Part shown: one piece after another, positions 40,026 to 47,287 of the stretch
Numbering within the stretch: the first letter of the stretch is position 1
How the letters are laid out: each line of letters starts with the position of its first letter
Assembly (NCBI RefSeq): GCF_000802235.1
Contig: NZ_JTDL01000152.1
Coordinates: 1-64,000, forward strand
Source of the DNA: Sinomonas humi
GTDB lineage: Bacteria > Actinomycetota > Actinomycetes > Actinomycetales > Micrococcaceae
Direction: 5' to 3'
Length of the DNA: 64,000 nt
The notes under the pieces: generated by a model
What the model saw: only the letters and a program-made list of their open reading frames with translations
Database searches by the model: none
Told to the model about the DNA's origin: nothing
Program-made: the position numbers and the translations under genes

Positions 40026-40549
40026 CCGTCAGCCTTGCGGGGCTTGCGGTCCTTGGCCCCTGCCTTGCGGCCGCCCACGGGCAGGCCAGCCTTGCGGCGG
40101 CGCTCGATGCCGGCCTTGGTCCGCTCGCTGCGGCGCTTGGACTCCTGCTGTGCCATCCAGCCGGTAATGCCGACGAGAAGTTCCCTCATCGCCGGATCGC
40201 TCGTGTGCAGCCACGGCTCCTGGTGCGACCACACCGCACAGCCGTGCTCAGTGAGCAGGCGCAGTGTGGCCAAGGTGTCTTCCATGCCGCGCCTGCTGAG
40301 GCGGTCCAGCGACCACACGAGCACCACGTCGTAATGGCCGAGGCGGGCGCCGTTGAGGAGCTCGGCACGCTGCCTGTCGAAGTCCTGGCCCTTGCCGTTC
40401 GTGCTGGTGTAGGCACTGTCCTCGATGGCATGCGCTGCCACGACGTCGAGCCCGCGACGCCCGGCCCAGTCGTGCAGCACCTGCAGTTGGTTCTCGGTGG
40501 TCTGCTCTGCCGTACTGACGCGCGCCCACACAGCCGCTTTGGTAGTCAT
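39974..40549 (-). CDS. Small serine recombinase (resolvase/invertase family)
   Basis: 191 residues. The catalytic Ser is in VWARVSTAEQTTENQ (residue 12), with the conserved LVWSLDRLSRRGMEDTL region and the E-helix. The C-terminal DNA-binding part (RRSERTKAGIERRRKAGLPV) is present, but the usual Hin-type helix-turn-helix end is short and basic. Probably resolves multimers of the excised circular element or acts in regulation. ATG at 40549. A res-like repeat lies immediately upstream. Confidence 0.88.
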   Translation of the reverse strand: MTTKAAVWARVSTAEQTTENQLQVLHDWAGRRGLDVVAAHAIEDSAYTSTNGKGQDFDRQRAELLNGARLGHYDVVLVWSLDRLSRRGMEDTLATLRLLTEHGCAVWSHQEPWLHTSDPAMRELLVGITGWMAQQESKRRSERTKAGIERRRKAGLPVGGRKAGAKDRKPRKADGYLEAWADGGKRRAAEG

Positions 40550-40655
40550 GAATTAGAGGTTCCTCTAGTTGACCCGGTTTGGCAAGGTCTCGGCCCAGTG
40601 TTTCCGCAGGTGAGACGGCAGTGCGAGCGGCGCTGCAGCATGGGGTCTAATTCAT
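40548..40655. promoter_or_regulatory. Candidate res site upstream of the resolvase
   Basis: A 10-base inverted repeat (ATGAATTAGA at 40548-40557, TCTAATTCAT at 40646-40655) brackets ~88 bases. Within it, next to the start codon, is a 14-base palindrome TAGAGGTTCCTCTA (40554-40567). Resolvases usually bind several dyads just ahead of their own gene, so this fits a res/autoregulatory site. 40656-40783 contains no supported gene. Confidence 0.55.
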
Positions 40656-40783
40656 CCCTCGCGCGCGCCCGCACCCGCCCGCCTGCCTGTCGTTCCTGCA
40701 TCGGGACTAACGCGCGAAAGTAGAGGCGGCGGCTTTTAGAACGTCCACACGCGATGTTCTACGCACGCGGCGTTTGGACAGCA

Positions 40784-40814
40784 CAGCCCCCTCAGCACGA
40801 GACCGAGGGGGCTG
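40784..40814 (-). terminator. Terminator of the Rep operon
   Basis: CAGCCCCCTC / GAGGGGGCTG with an 11-base loop, nine bases past the stop of the 70-aa gene on the minus strand. Confidence 0.8.
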
Positions 40815-40823
40815 CCGCTGCTG

Positions 40824-41036
40824 TCAGGAGAGCAGCTCGTCGAGCATGTCTGCGAGCCGTTCGGCGTCCTCGCGGCGGAGCACTATCCTCGGCCAGTTGC
40901 GGGCGCAGACCGCAATGCCGTCCTCGGGCAGGCCATTCGGCTTGGAGATCTTGGCCCGCCGGACGACGAGGTCCTGGCCGTCCCGCACGACGCGGTCCCA
41001 GAAGCCGACGCGGCTGATGAAGGTCTCGGACATCAT
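40824..41036 (-). CDS. Small element protein, 70 aa
   Basis: MMSETFISRVGFWDRVVRDG... with a C-terminal amphipathic helix (LRREDAERLADMLDELL). The ATG overlaps the stop of the 26-aa gene (AATGATG). Last gene of the integrase-Rep operon before a terminator. Unknown function. Confidence 0.65.
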   Translation of the reverse strand: MMSETFISRVGFWDRVVRDGQDLVVRRAKISKPNGLPEDGIAVCARNWPRIVLRREDAERLADMLDELLS

Positions 41037-41113
41037 TCGTTCTCCAGTTCCGTCGTGGGCAATTCCTCTTCCACGTCGCCGTTGGCGTCCGTGGTGACCG
41101 TCGGTGCTGTCAT
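41033..41113 (-). CDS. 26-residue coupled microprotein
   Basis: MTAPTVTTDANGDVEEELPT plus LENE. The ATG overlaps the upstream stop (ATGA) and its own stop overlaps the next start (TGATG). The tight coupling on both sides is the only evidence that it is translated; the acidic, unstructured sequence gives no function. Confidence 0.5.
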   Translation of the reverse strand: MTAPTVTTDANGDVEEELPTTELENE

Positions 41114-41286
41114 CGTGCCTTCTCTCTCGATTCGTACATCGCGAGCTGGGCCTTGGCTGCCCTGAGCTCGATCTGGAGTCGGGTGTTCCTGTCGTGGAGC
41201 TGCTGGCAGAGCCACTGCAGCTCTCGCTTGGCGTAGGGCTTCAGCCACGGCTGCGGCTTGTAGTCCTGGGGCACTGCATCGGTCAC
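41110..41286 (-). CDS. Small helical protein coupled to the RepA-like ATPase, 58 aa
   Basis: GTG start at 41286 overlaps the ATPase stop (GTGA); GGAGG is three bases upstream. Sequence: Trp/Tyr-containing start (DYKPQPWLKPYAKRELQWLC) then a Glu/Arg coiled coil. Stop overlaps the next ATG. Small proteins of this type follow Rep-like ATPases in several actinobacterial elements. Unknown role, possibly a replication accessory. Confidence 0.6.
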   Translation of the reverse strand: MTDAVPQDYKPQPWLKPYAKRELQWLCQQLHDRNTRLQIELRAAKAQLAMYESREKAR

Positions 41287-42788
41287 ATTCCTCCAGTTGG
41301 TTCATCAGTTGGGTCACGTCTCCCTCGGGCATGAACCGACTGAGCCGACTGAGCCGACTGGGGCTCAGTCAGTCCAGTTGGCTCAGTTGGTTCAGTCAGA
41401 CCATCTCCCCTAGGCACTTGAGCCGACTGGTGAGCCGACTGGCCGGGGAAGTACCAGAACGTCCTCCGAGGGAAGCCGCTGGACCGGTCATCGAGCCGCA
41501 GCTTCCCCTTGGCGCGCTTGATCGCGGACTCGCTGTGGCCAGCCTTCCTGCCCTCGGTCTTGATGGTCGCGCTGTCGCAGGAGCCGCCGCGGCTGGCAAG
41601 GAAGTCTTCGAGCCATCCGGAGGCCTCGTGGACCGCGCCGCGGTCTTCGCCGCCGTCCTGCTGGGCGCGGCGCATCGCGTCGGCGATGCTGCCGTCGTGC
41701 TCGCCGTGCCACTCGACGCGGCCGGTCCACGCGGGCCCTTCGTCGGTGGGCACGGCGTGGGACTCGACGGTGAAGGCGAGCGTGGGGAGGTTGCTGCGCC
41801 CGAGGTTGTTCTTGGGAGTGCCGAAGAGCCGGAGCCTGTCGGTGTCGTCGTCGGGGTCCGGGACGACGGTGTGGACCGAGCGCGCGACGGCCGTGAACGC
41901 CTTGGAGCCCATCACGAGCTGCAGCGGGTCGCTGGTGCCCGACTTGTTGTGGTGGATCAGTCCGAGCACGGCCATCCCGGTCCGGCCGGCGACCGAGACG
42001 AGCGGTTCGAGCGCCTGCCGCACCTCGGAGTCCCGGTGCGTGTCCAGGTCCCCGAGACGGGAGATGATCGGGTCGAGGATCAGGAGCGAGGCGCCGGTCT
42101 GCCGTGCGGCCTGCTCCGTGCGCTGGTTGTCCCTCGGCAGGGAGAGCCCGACGTGGATCTCGTCCGCGTTGAGCACCTCGACGCGGAATACCCTGTCCCC
42201 GTCCGCCCCGGCCGCGATGAGCCGAGGGACGATCGTGTGCTCCCAGCTGTCCTCGGTGGCGCACACGAGGACGCTGCGCGGCTTCCCGTAGAACTCGCCC
42301 GGGAGCTCGCCCCGGGTGACCTGAGCGGCGAGCCAGTACGCGAGGGTGGACTTGCCGAGGCCTTCCCGGCCGGCGAGCAGGGCGAGGGTGCCAAGCGCGA
42401 TCCGGCCGTCCCACATCCACTTCACGCGGCGCGGCTTGATCGAAGACGCGGGAGTCAGGACGAGGCTGCGCTCGTGCTCCCCGGACCTCGCGTAAGCCTC
42501 CTCGATGCCCAGGAGATCGGCGTCGCTCGGGCCGTCTGGGATCCCTGCCGGCTCGCGGCCCATCGCGCTCTCGAACGAGACCGACGCCTCTACCTGTCGC
42601 TTCGCGGCTTCGAGGATCTCGTGCTGCCGTGCGGCAGCATTGTCGTCGTAGTCGCGGAGGGTCGGCTCTGAATTGTCGGAGAGGTTCGCTAGACTGGTCG
42701 TACCTGATTCGTCGCCGTGCTGGGCGTTTGAGTGGCCTCGGGGTTCGCCGCCCGGGGCCCTCTCTTTTGTCTGGGCACTATCGGCCAC
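41283..42788 (-). CDS. RepA-like hexameric AAA ATPase/helicase
   Basis: 501 residues. Walker A GREGLGKSTLAYW (residues ~139-151), Walker B LLILDPIIS (~232) and VLGLIHHNKSG follow the RepA/AAA_25 helicase pattern found in plasmids and phage-like elements. A C-terminal winged-helix-like segment (SATIKTEGRKAGHSESAIKR) comes next, then a repetitive Gln/Ser/Pro tail encoded by the iteron-like array. It probably drives replication of the excised element. ATG at 42788 overlaps the upstream 69-aa gene by 11 bases. Confidence 0.82.
   Translation of the reverse strand: MADSAQTKERAPGGEPRGHSNAQHGDESGTTSLANLSDNSEPTLRDYDDNAAARQHEILEAAKRQVEASVSFESAMGREPAGIPDGPSDADLLGIEEAYARSGEHERSLVLTPASSIKPRRVKWMWDGRIALGTLALLAGREGLGKSTLAYWLAAQVTRGELPGEFYGKPRSVLVCATEDSWEHTIVPRLIAAGADGDRVFRVEVLNADEIHVGLSLPRDNQRTEQAARQTGASLLILDPIISRLGDLDTHRDSEVRQALEPLVSVAGRTGMAVLGLIHHNKSGTSDPLQLVMGSKAFTAVARSVHTVVPDPDDDTDRLRLFGTPKNNLGRSNLPTLAFTVESHAVPTDEGPAWTGRVEWHGEHDGSIADAMRRAQQDGGEDRGAVHEASGWLEDFLASRGGSCDSATIKTEGRKAGHSESAIKRAKGKLRLDDRSSGFPRRTFWYFPGQSAHQSAQVPRGDGLTEPTEPTGLTEPQSAQSAQSVHARGRRDPTDEPTGGM
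41294..41441. repeat. Iteron-like array of GARCCRACTG decamers
   Basis: Five direct copies (41333, 41342, 41351, 41420, 41432) of GARCCGACTG and four inverted copies (41294, 41306, 41375, 41384) of CAGTTGGYTC-type, spaced by 9 or 12 bases, fill the 3' end of the RepA-like gene. The array encodes a low-complexity tail (TEPTEPTGL, QSAQSAQS), but the presence of both orientations suggests a DNA-level role, such as an iteron replication origin. Confidence 0.6.
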
Positions 42789-42987
42789 ACGCAGACCCCC
42801 TCAGTAGAGCGGCGATGCGATCGGCCTGCTCGGGGGTGAGGGGCGGGGCCGCGGAAACGACCCGCTCGACATACTGGGCGAGCTTGGCTGCGGCGAGGTC
42901 GCGTCGGGCCTCGGCTATCTCTTCAGGGTCTCGGCGGCGCGCGGCTACTCCGAGCCTGCTCTTCGCCTGCACAACTTCGGATGACAT
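42778..42987 (-). CDS. Small conserved element protein, 69 aa
   Basis: MSSEVVQAKSRLGVAARRRD..., helical. Short proteins with this start, an EARRDLAAAK helix and PPLTPEQADRIAALLR near the end recur next to integrase/Rep genes in actinobacterial elements; role unknown. The ATG at 42987 follows GGGAG. It is separated from the preceding gene by 148 bases and overlaps the ATPase start. Confidence 0.7.
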   Translation of the reverse strand: MSSEVVQAKSRLGVAARRRDPEEIAEARRDLAAAKLAQYVERVVSAAPPLTPEQADRIAALLRGSACGR

Positions 42988-43135
42988 GGAAAAGCTCCCG
43001 CGACAGGCAGCATAAAAAGCTGCATGCATCACTGGGAGCTTGCTGGGCCTTACTTCCCTCGGTTGAGGGCCCTGTATGTGGCGGAACCATTGGCTTCCGC
43101 GGCCGTGTAGTTCGACCTTACCAAGCACCTATGGT

Positions 43136-43735
43136 CTAGGTGAGCAAATGCAGTTGGACGCCCTTCCGCGTGTCGCGGCCGCCACCTTCGATCAGCGCAT
43201 TCACTGCGGCGCGATAGAGGGAAAGGACGGATACATTGCGGAGGGCGACCGATGTGGCATTAGAGCCCTCTGGGATATTGCACAGGCAGGACACTTTCAC
43301 CGGCTCCAAGTGCGTGCCTGGGCCCGTGAGCCGGTACTCGCCATCCTTCTTCCGGCTTCGATCTACGTAGATGAGTTCGACTGCGCCGTCGCGGACGGCG
43401 AACGCGACGGACCAGTCCTTTTCGGTGGTGCCGCATTTGATCGGGATGCGGTTCGTCCGACCAAAGGCCGCTACGGTGTGCCGCGACACGAATTGGATCC
43501 ATCTATCCTCACGGGACATCCTGTTCAATTCCCTGAGGTCATCCGCGAGCTTCCCCCACCTGTCGACCGCCTCGAACAGTTGTGGTCCGGGAGCGAGCGA
43601 CCCGCCGTCGCCGCGGTCCCATTTCCACTTCGTCGCTGGTCCCCGAGGTTCACGTGCCATCTTCTCGAGATCTTCGAGGTCAGACATTCCCTTCGCCAGC
43701 TTGGCCCGGAAGTCGTCCCCCACGCTGCCGCTCAT
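43136..43735 (-). CDS. Unknown protein coupled to the integrase, 199 aa
   Basis: ATG overlaps the integrase stop (ATGA) and has AAGGAG upstream. N-terminal helix (DDFRAKLAKGMSDLEDLEKM), then a mixed alpha/beta body with WIQFVSRHTVAAFG and VSCLCNIPEG. No family was recognised. Tight coupling to a large serine integrase makes it one candidate for a recombination directionality factor, but there is no sequence proof. Confidence 0.65.
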   Translation of the reverse strand: MSGSVGDDFRAKLAKGMSDLEDLEKMAREPRGPATKWKWDRGDGGSLAPGPQLFEAVDRWGKLADDLRELNRMSREDRWIQFVSRHTVAAFGRTNRIPIKCGTTEKDWSVAFAVRDGAVELIYVDRSRKKDGEYRLTGPGTHLEPVKVSCLCNIPEGSNATSVALRNVSVLSLYRAAVNALIEGGGRDTRKGVQLHLLT

Positions 43736-45117
43736 GACGTCTCCTTCCAGTCGAACCGCACCTGCTCGGGCGAGAACCTGACTCCCCGCCCTGCCGGGAG
43801 CATCGTGATTGCCGCCAGCTGGCGAAGGATCTTCCTCTGGTCCTCCAATGGCGTCGCCGCCCACGCCGCCGCAGCATCCTCAGTCCCGACGAACGCCGAC
43901 AGTGGGTCGGTCACCGTCGCCCGATCGAGCTCACCCTCGATCTCGGCCAGGCGCTTGCGTATGCGCTGGAGGTCATCGCGCACATCGGCTTCAGTCACGA
44001 GCTCCTCACTGAGGAGCCGCACGAGCGACGCCCGTTTTTCCCTCAGGCGGACGGCCTCGCCGCGGAGCTCGGCCACGCGGTCGCTACGCACTAGCCGAGA
44101 CGCGATGTCCGGCTGGCTGAGACGCCTCACGATCACAGCCTCGACGGCTTCCTCCACGAGCCCGGCCGTTCGCTGCGTGCAGCCCTTCCGGCAGCGGTAG
44201 GCGCGCGCGTCGTTCGCGGTGCCCTTGCCTGGCCCCTCGTACATCGGGCCGCCGCACTTCCCGCAGAGGAGGATGCCAGACAGGAGGTGCTTTGCACTGC
44301 TGACCACGGGCGATGTCTTTCGGCGGGGATCCTTGAGCAGGCGGACGATCTCGTCGTGCTGCTCCTCTGTCAGGATGGGCGGCCACTCCCCCGTGGCGAC
44401 ATCCTCGCCCAGGTAGAAACGCCGTCCGGGGTGCATGGGGTTCAGGAGCACACGTCGGACCGGAGTCGGCGACCATCGCCCCGACGAGTTCTTGGCGGAT
44501 GTCCTGAGGCCTCGCGCATTCCAGTCGCGCGCTACATCGGAGATCGAGCCGCCGGACAGGACGGCCTGCACGCCATCCTTGATGGCCTGAGCCTCGGCCT
44601 CGACCACGAACACCTTCCCGGATTCGTCGCGGCCGTATCCGAATGGCCGGCGGACCCAGAATGCCCTGCCTGCCTCGGCGCGCTGACGGTTGGCAGTCTT
44701 CTGCCGCTCGGCTTTGTGGGCGACTTCCATCGCGGCGATGGAAGTCAAGATCTGGCTGACTGCGATGCCGGAGGGGTCGGCCAGGTTCAAAGACGTGCCG
44801 TGCACGCTCGCCACCTCAAGCGCGTGAGGCTTCCCGGCGTCGATCACTCGCTGGAGGTCCCTCATGGACCGCGAGAGCCTGTCTAGGTGCCATACGGCAA
44901 GCTGGGTCACCTCACCAGCGGCAATGGCCCTGATGAGCTCCTCGAAGCCCTCGCGGATCTTCCCCGAGGTGGCAGACCGATCGTTGTCCCTGAATACTCG
45001 AGGCTTGCCCCAGCCCTTCGCCTCGGCGAGCTTGGTGCAGTTCTTGAGTTGACGCTCCACGGCTACGGCATCGCCGGTCCGGTCCTTCGATTGCCTCACA
45101 TAGATTGCTGAGCCCAT
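43732..45117 (-). CDS. int: Large serine recombinase (integrase)
   Basis: 461 residues. The N-terminal catalytic domain has Ser10 in YVRQSKDRTG and the WHLDRLSRSMRDLQ region. A recombinase domain (FGYGRDESGKVF...) follows, then a zinc ribbon with CGKCGG and CRKGC (~285-312) and a coiled coil (~340-395). It catalyses integration at a short core and needs a separate factor for excision. The ATG lies 18 bases from attR and 12 bases after the stop of the truncated ssb, with no ribosome-binding site, so it may be expressed from the host ssb promoter. Confidence 0.95.
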   Translation of the reverse strand: MGSAIYVRQSKDRTGDAVAVERQLKNCTKLAEAKGWGKPRVFRDNDRSATSGKIREGFEELIRAIAAGEVTQLAVWHLDRLSRSMRDLQRVIDAGKPHALEVASVHGTSLNLADPSGIAVSQILTSIAAMEVAHKAERQKTANRQRAEAGRAFWVRRPFGYGRDESGKVFVVEAEAQAIKDGVQAVLSGGSISDVARDWNARGLRTSAKNSSGRWSPTPVRRVLLNPMHPGRRFYLGEDVATGEWPPILTEEQHDEIVRLLKDPRRKTSPVVSSAKHLLSGILLCGKCGGPMYEGPGKGTANDARAYRCRKGCTQRTAGLVEEAVEAVIVRRLSQPDIASRLVRSDRVAELRGEAVRLREKRASLVRLLSEELVTEADVRDDLQRIRKRLAEIEGELDRATVTDPLSAFVGTEDAAAAWAATPLEDQRKILRQLAAITMLPAGRGVRFSPEQVRFDWKETS

Positions 45118-45129
45118 GTGGAAACAGTA

Positions 45130-45225
45130 CTACCAACTATTGACAAACGCACCGCCGTTTGTCGTGTTGGTCCTCGGGTCCGTCGCAACGAATCCCCGAA
45201 CCGTGATCATGTCGCTCATCGCCAT
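45130..45225 (-). pseudogene. ssb: N-terminal part of the split ssb gene
   Basis: Starts at ATG (45225) seven bases after AAGGAG and reads MAMSDMITVRGFVATDPRTN followed by TTNGGAFVNS, the first strands of an SSB OB fold. After attR it picks up TGG TAG from the element and stops at 31 residues. The remaining 171 residues are at 31191-31709. Excision at the AGTT core would restore one continuous frame. Confidence 0.93.
45135..45138. other. attR junction of the integrated element
   Basis: Minus-strand AGTT shared with 31706-31709. Host ssb sequence lies to the right and element DNA to the left. Confidence 0.8.
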
Positions 45226-45408
45226 CCCCTGTCTCCTTGGAATCCGGTTCCCGCTCCGCGGGTACAACCAGCCTCCGTCAGCTCCAGGACAGGCCTTGGC
45301 GTCTGGGCGCTCTATGTGGACGACGCGCCGCGATGAGGTCTGTGGAGACCCAATGATGCCCGAGAAAGTAGCCGAGCAACGGCAAACGCATGGTTCCCAG
45401 AAGCAGAA

Positions 45409-45434
45409 CACCCCCGGTCCGGAGACCGGGGGTG
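45409..45434 (-). terminator. Terminator after tRNA-Arg
   Basis: CACCCCCGGT / ACCGGGGGTG with a six-base loop, about 50 bases beyond the tRNA on the minus strand. The ssb promoter should therefore lie within 45226-45408; no clear hexamers stand out there. Confidence 0.75.
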
Positions 45435-45486
45435 CAGGCATGCCCGAGATGTGGAACCAGCCACATCCCCGAGACAGCCACAAACG

Positions 45487-45559
45487 CGCCCCAGGAGGGA
45501 GTCGAACCCCCGACCAGAGGATTAGAAGGCCCCTGCTCTATCCGCTGAGCTACTGGGGC
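45487..45559 (-). tRNA. tRNA-Arg (anticodon TCT)
   Basis: The acceptor GCCCCAG pairs with CTGGGGC, the loop CTTCTAA reads TCT, and the T arm GGGGGTTCGACTCCC is canonical. The anticodon stem (GGGGC/TCCTC) has one G-T pair and one mismatch next to the loop. 73 bases, discriminator G, no CCA. It is not the integration target, which is ssb. Confidence 0.93.
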
Positions 45560-45592
45560 GGGCGCGGTGCGGTGCGCTGCGTCCCGACCAGT

Positions 45593-47125
45593 CTATCGTG
45601 CGGCGGAGGCCTGCTTGAGTGGAGCGACTCGAGTGAACAGGCTCCGCGTCTTCCAGTCCCAGAACATCATGTACGCGACGAAGATGACGCTCAGCGCGAT
45701 CGCCACAGCGCGGATCGCGACCAGCGGTATCCAGTCGAAGACGTCGAGCTGGTCGGTGAGCGCAATCACGGTAAAGAAGACCGTGGCGAAGTAGTACGCC
45801 CGCAGGTACCACCCTTCGGCCACCCCCGCGAGGGCGAAGAACGCTGCAAGCCACGTGACGTACCAGGGCTGAATGGCCGCCGCGGTAACGACGACAGCAG
45901 TGAGAGCGAGTGCGATCCGCAGCATGGTCTTGTCGAAGCTTCCGCGGAAGACGTACCAGAGCGCCACCACCATTCCAAGGCCCCGGCCGATCGCCTTGAT
46001 GATCTCGCCCACCGCGTCGCCCGGTCCGTTCACGTACTGGACGAGGGTAGCCACGGTGATCGAGAGGAGCCCGAAGGGCGCGTACCAAGTCCAGATGGTG
46101 CCGGATGTGGTCATCGCCGGGAGCCACCCGAACCAGAAGCCCGTGAGCGCTCCCTCAATCGTCAGAAGCCCGCCGGAGATAAGGACGGTCAGGGCCCAGC
46201 ACGTGATCTTCCGACCCCACCCAGCTTGGCGACCCGCCCAGAGGAGTCCGATGAACGGCAAGGCGATGAGGGTGATGGGTTTGATTCCGATCGACAAAGT
46301 CACCCAGATGACTCCGCGGATGGGACGGCCGCGGACTGTGGCGAGCAGTCCCAGTAGGACTAGGCCAAGCATGAGCGCGTCGTTGTGGATGCTCGCGACG
46401 AAGTTGATGACGAACAGCGGGTTCGCGACGGTCAGCCACAGCGTCCGCGCTGTCGGAAGCCTGTAATGGTGTGCAAGCCCGACGACGGCGACGGCGCACA
46501 GGGCGACTCCAAGCGCCGCGACAATCCTGAACAGCGCAATGGCAACCTCGAGGTTTCCCCCGCTGATCCAGACGATGCCCTGCTCGATCCATAGGAACAG
46601 GGGGCCGTAGGGCGTGGGAGCCTCGGTCCAGAGCGAGTCGGGGCCGAGGTTGTGGTAATTGTTCAGCGCCGAAATCCCGTTGACGTACGGGTTCAGGCCC
46701 GCCATCATCAGGCGCCCTTGTCCAATGTAGGCGTAGACGTCCCTGCTGAAGAGCGGGAAGGTCAGCATGAGCGGGGCGCACCACAGGGCCGCTATCCGGA
46801 AGAGCGCGGCTGGGTGAACTGAGCTCCACTCCCCGACGCGCTGCCCCAGCCGCAGCCAAGCCCGGACGAGGAACAGCCCGCCGAAGGTAACCAGGATGGT
46901 GCAGGAGACAACGAGAAACGGGTTGTCACGCAGGAAGATGAAGAAGGGAACGCGGATGAGCGAGGATCCGCTCGCCATCCATCCGACGCCAAGGCCTCCG
47001 GCCATCATGCAGACCGACGCAAGGAAGCCCTGCCACACGGCAATGCTCCCCCCACCGGGGAGCCCGGCAATGGTCCGGGCACTAGGCGCAGTGCTCAGAC
47101 TGCGGCCAGCCGAAGGCTGAAGCAT
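45593..47125 (-). CDS. Polyprenol-phosphate-mannose-dependent alpha-(1->6)-mannosyltransferase (MptA/MptB-like)
   Basis: 510-residue GT-C membrane enzyme with about 13 hydrophobic helices. The cytoplasm-to-periplasm loop FSRDVYAYIGQGRLMM near residue 130 contains the catalytic Asp region shared with the paralogue at 48638-50197. It probably extends the mannan core of lipomannan or a related lipoglycan from polyprenyl-phosphomannose. ATG at 47125 with TAGGGA upstream. Divergent from a second GT-C gene. Confidence 0.85.
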   Translation of the reverse strand: MLQPSAGRSLSTAPSARTIAGLPGGGSIAVWQGFLASVCMMAGGLGVGWMASGSSLIRVPFFIFLRDNPFLVVSCTILVTFGGLFLVRAWLRLGQRVGEWSSVHPAALFRIAALWCAPLMLTFPLFSRDVYAYIGQGRLMMAGLNPYVNGISALNNYHNLGPDSLWTEAPTPYGPLFLWIEQGIVWISGGNLEVAIALFRIVAALGVALCAVAVVGLAHHYRLPTARTLWLTVANPLFVINFVASIHNDALMLGLVLLGLLATVRGRPIRGVIWVTLSIGIKPITLIALPFIGLLWAGRQAGWGRKITCWALTVLISGGLLTIEGALTGFWFGWLPAMTTSGTIWTWYAPFGLLSITVATLVQYVNGPGDAVGEIIKAIGRGLGMVVALWYVFRGSFDKTMLRIALALTAVVVTAAAIQPWYVTWLAAFFALAGVAEGWYLRAYYFATVFFTVIALTDQLDVFDWIPLVAIRAVAIALSVIFVAYMMFWDWKTRSLFTRVAPLKQASAAR

Positions 47126-47287
47126 CGGAGTCCCTACTGTTAACTCAGGAGCCAAGCGGTCCGCCGCGCGCGAGCGCCGCCTCGGGGGCGCACATCGGCG
47201 GGCCGTCCGCTCAGGATGACATCCATTCGATGCTATCAGCAGCAGCTGTGCGAGCCGCCCCCAAAGGCCCCGCTGATAGACTGCCGG

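Larger units (their letters stand above)
31706..45138. mobile_element. 13.4-kb serine-integrase element inserted in ssb, with orphan tape measure gene
   Basis: Both ends lie inside one ssb reading frame, which defines the borders precisely. Contents: three small plus-strand genes at the left end, then minus-strand genes for a tape measure protein, small coiled-coil proteins, a ribbon-helix-helix protein, a serine resolvase, tiny coupled genes, a RepA-like ATPase and the integrase at the right end. No terminase, portal, capsid, tail tube, holin, endolysin or conjugation gene was found. It could be a phage satellite, a plasmid-like element or a reduced prophage; intact frames and tight overlaps argue against simple decay. 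Confidence 0.9.

Noticed and set aside
41294-41441. CRISPR-like array
   Set aside because: Repeats are 10 bases, overlapping and in both orientations, without spacers or cas genes.
45487-45559. tRNA-Arg as the integration target of the element
   Set aside because: The tRNA is complete, no 3' duplicate of it was seen at the left end, and the ssb frame defines both junctions.
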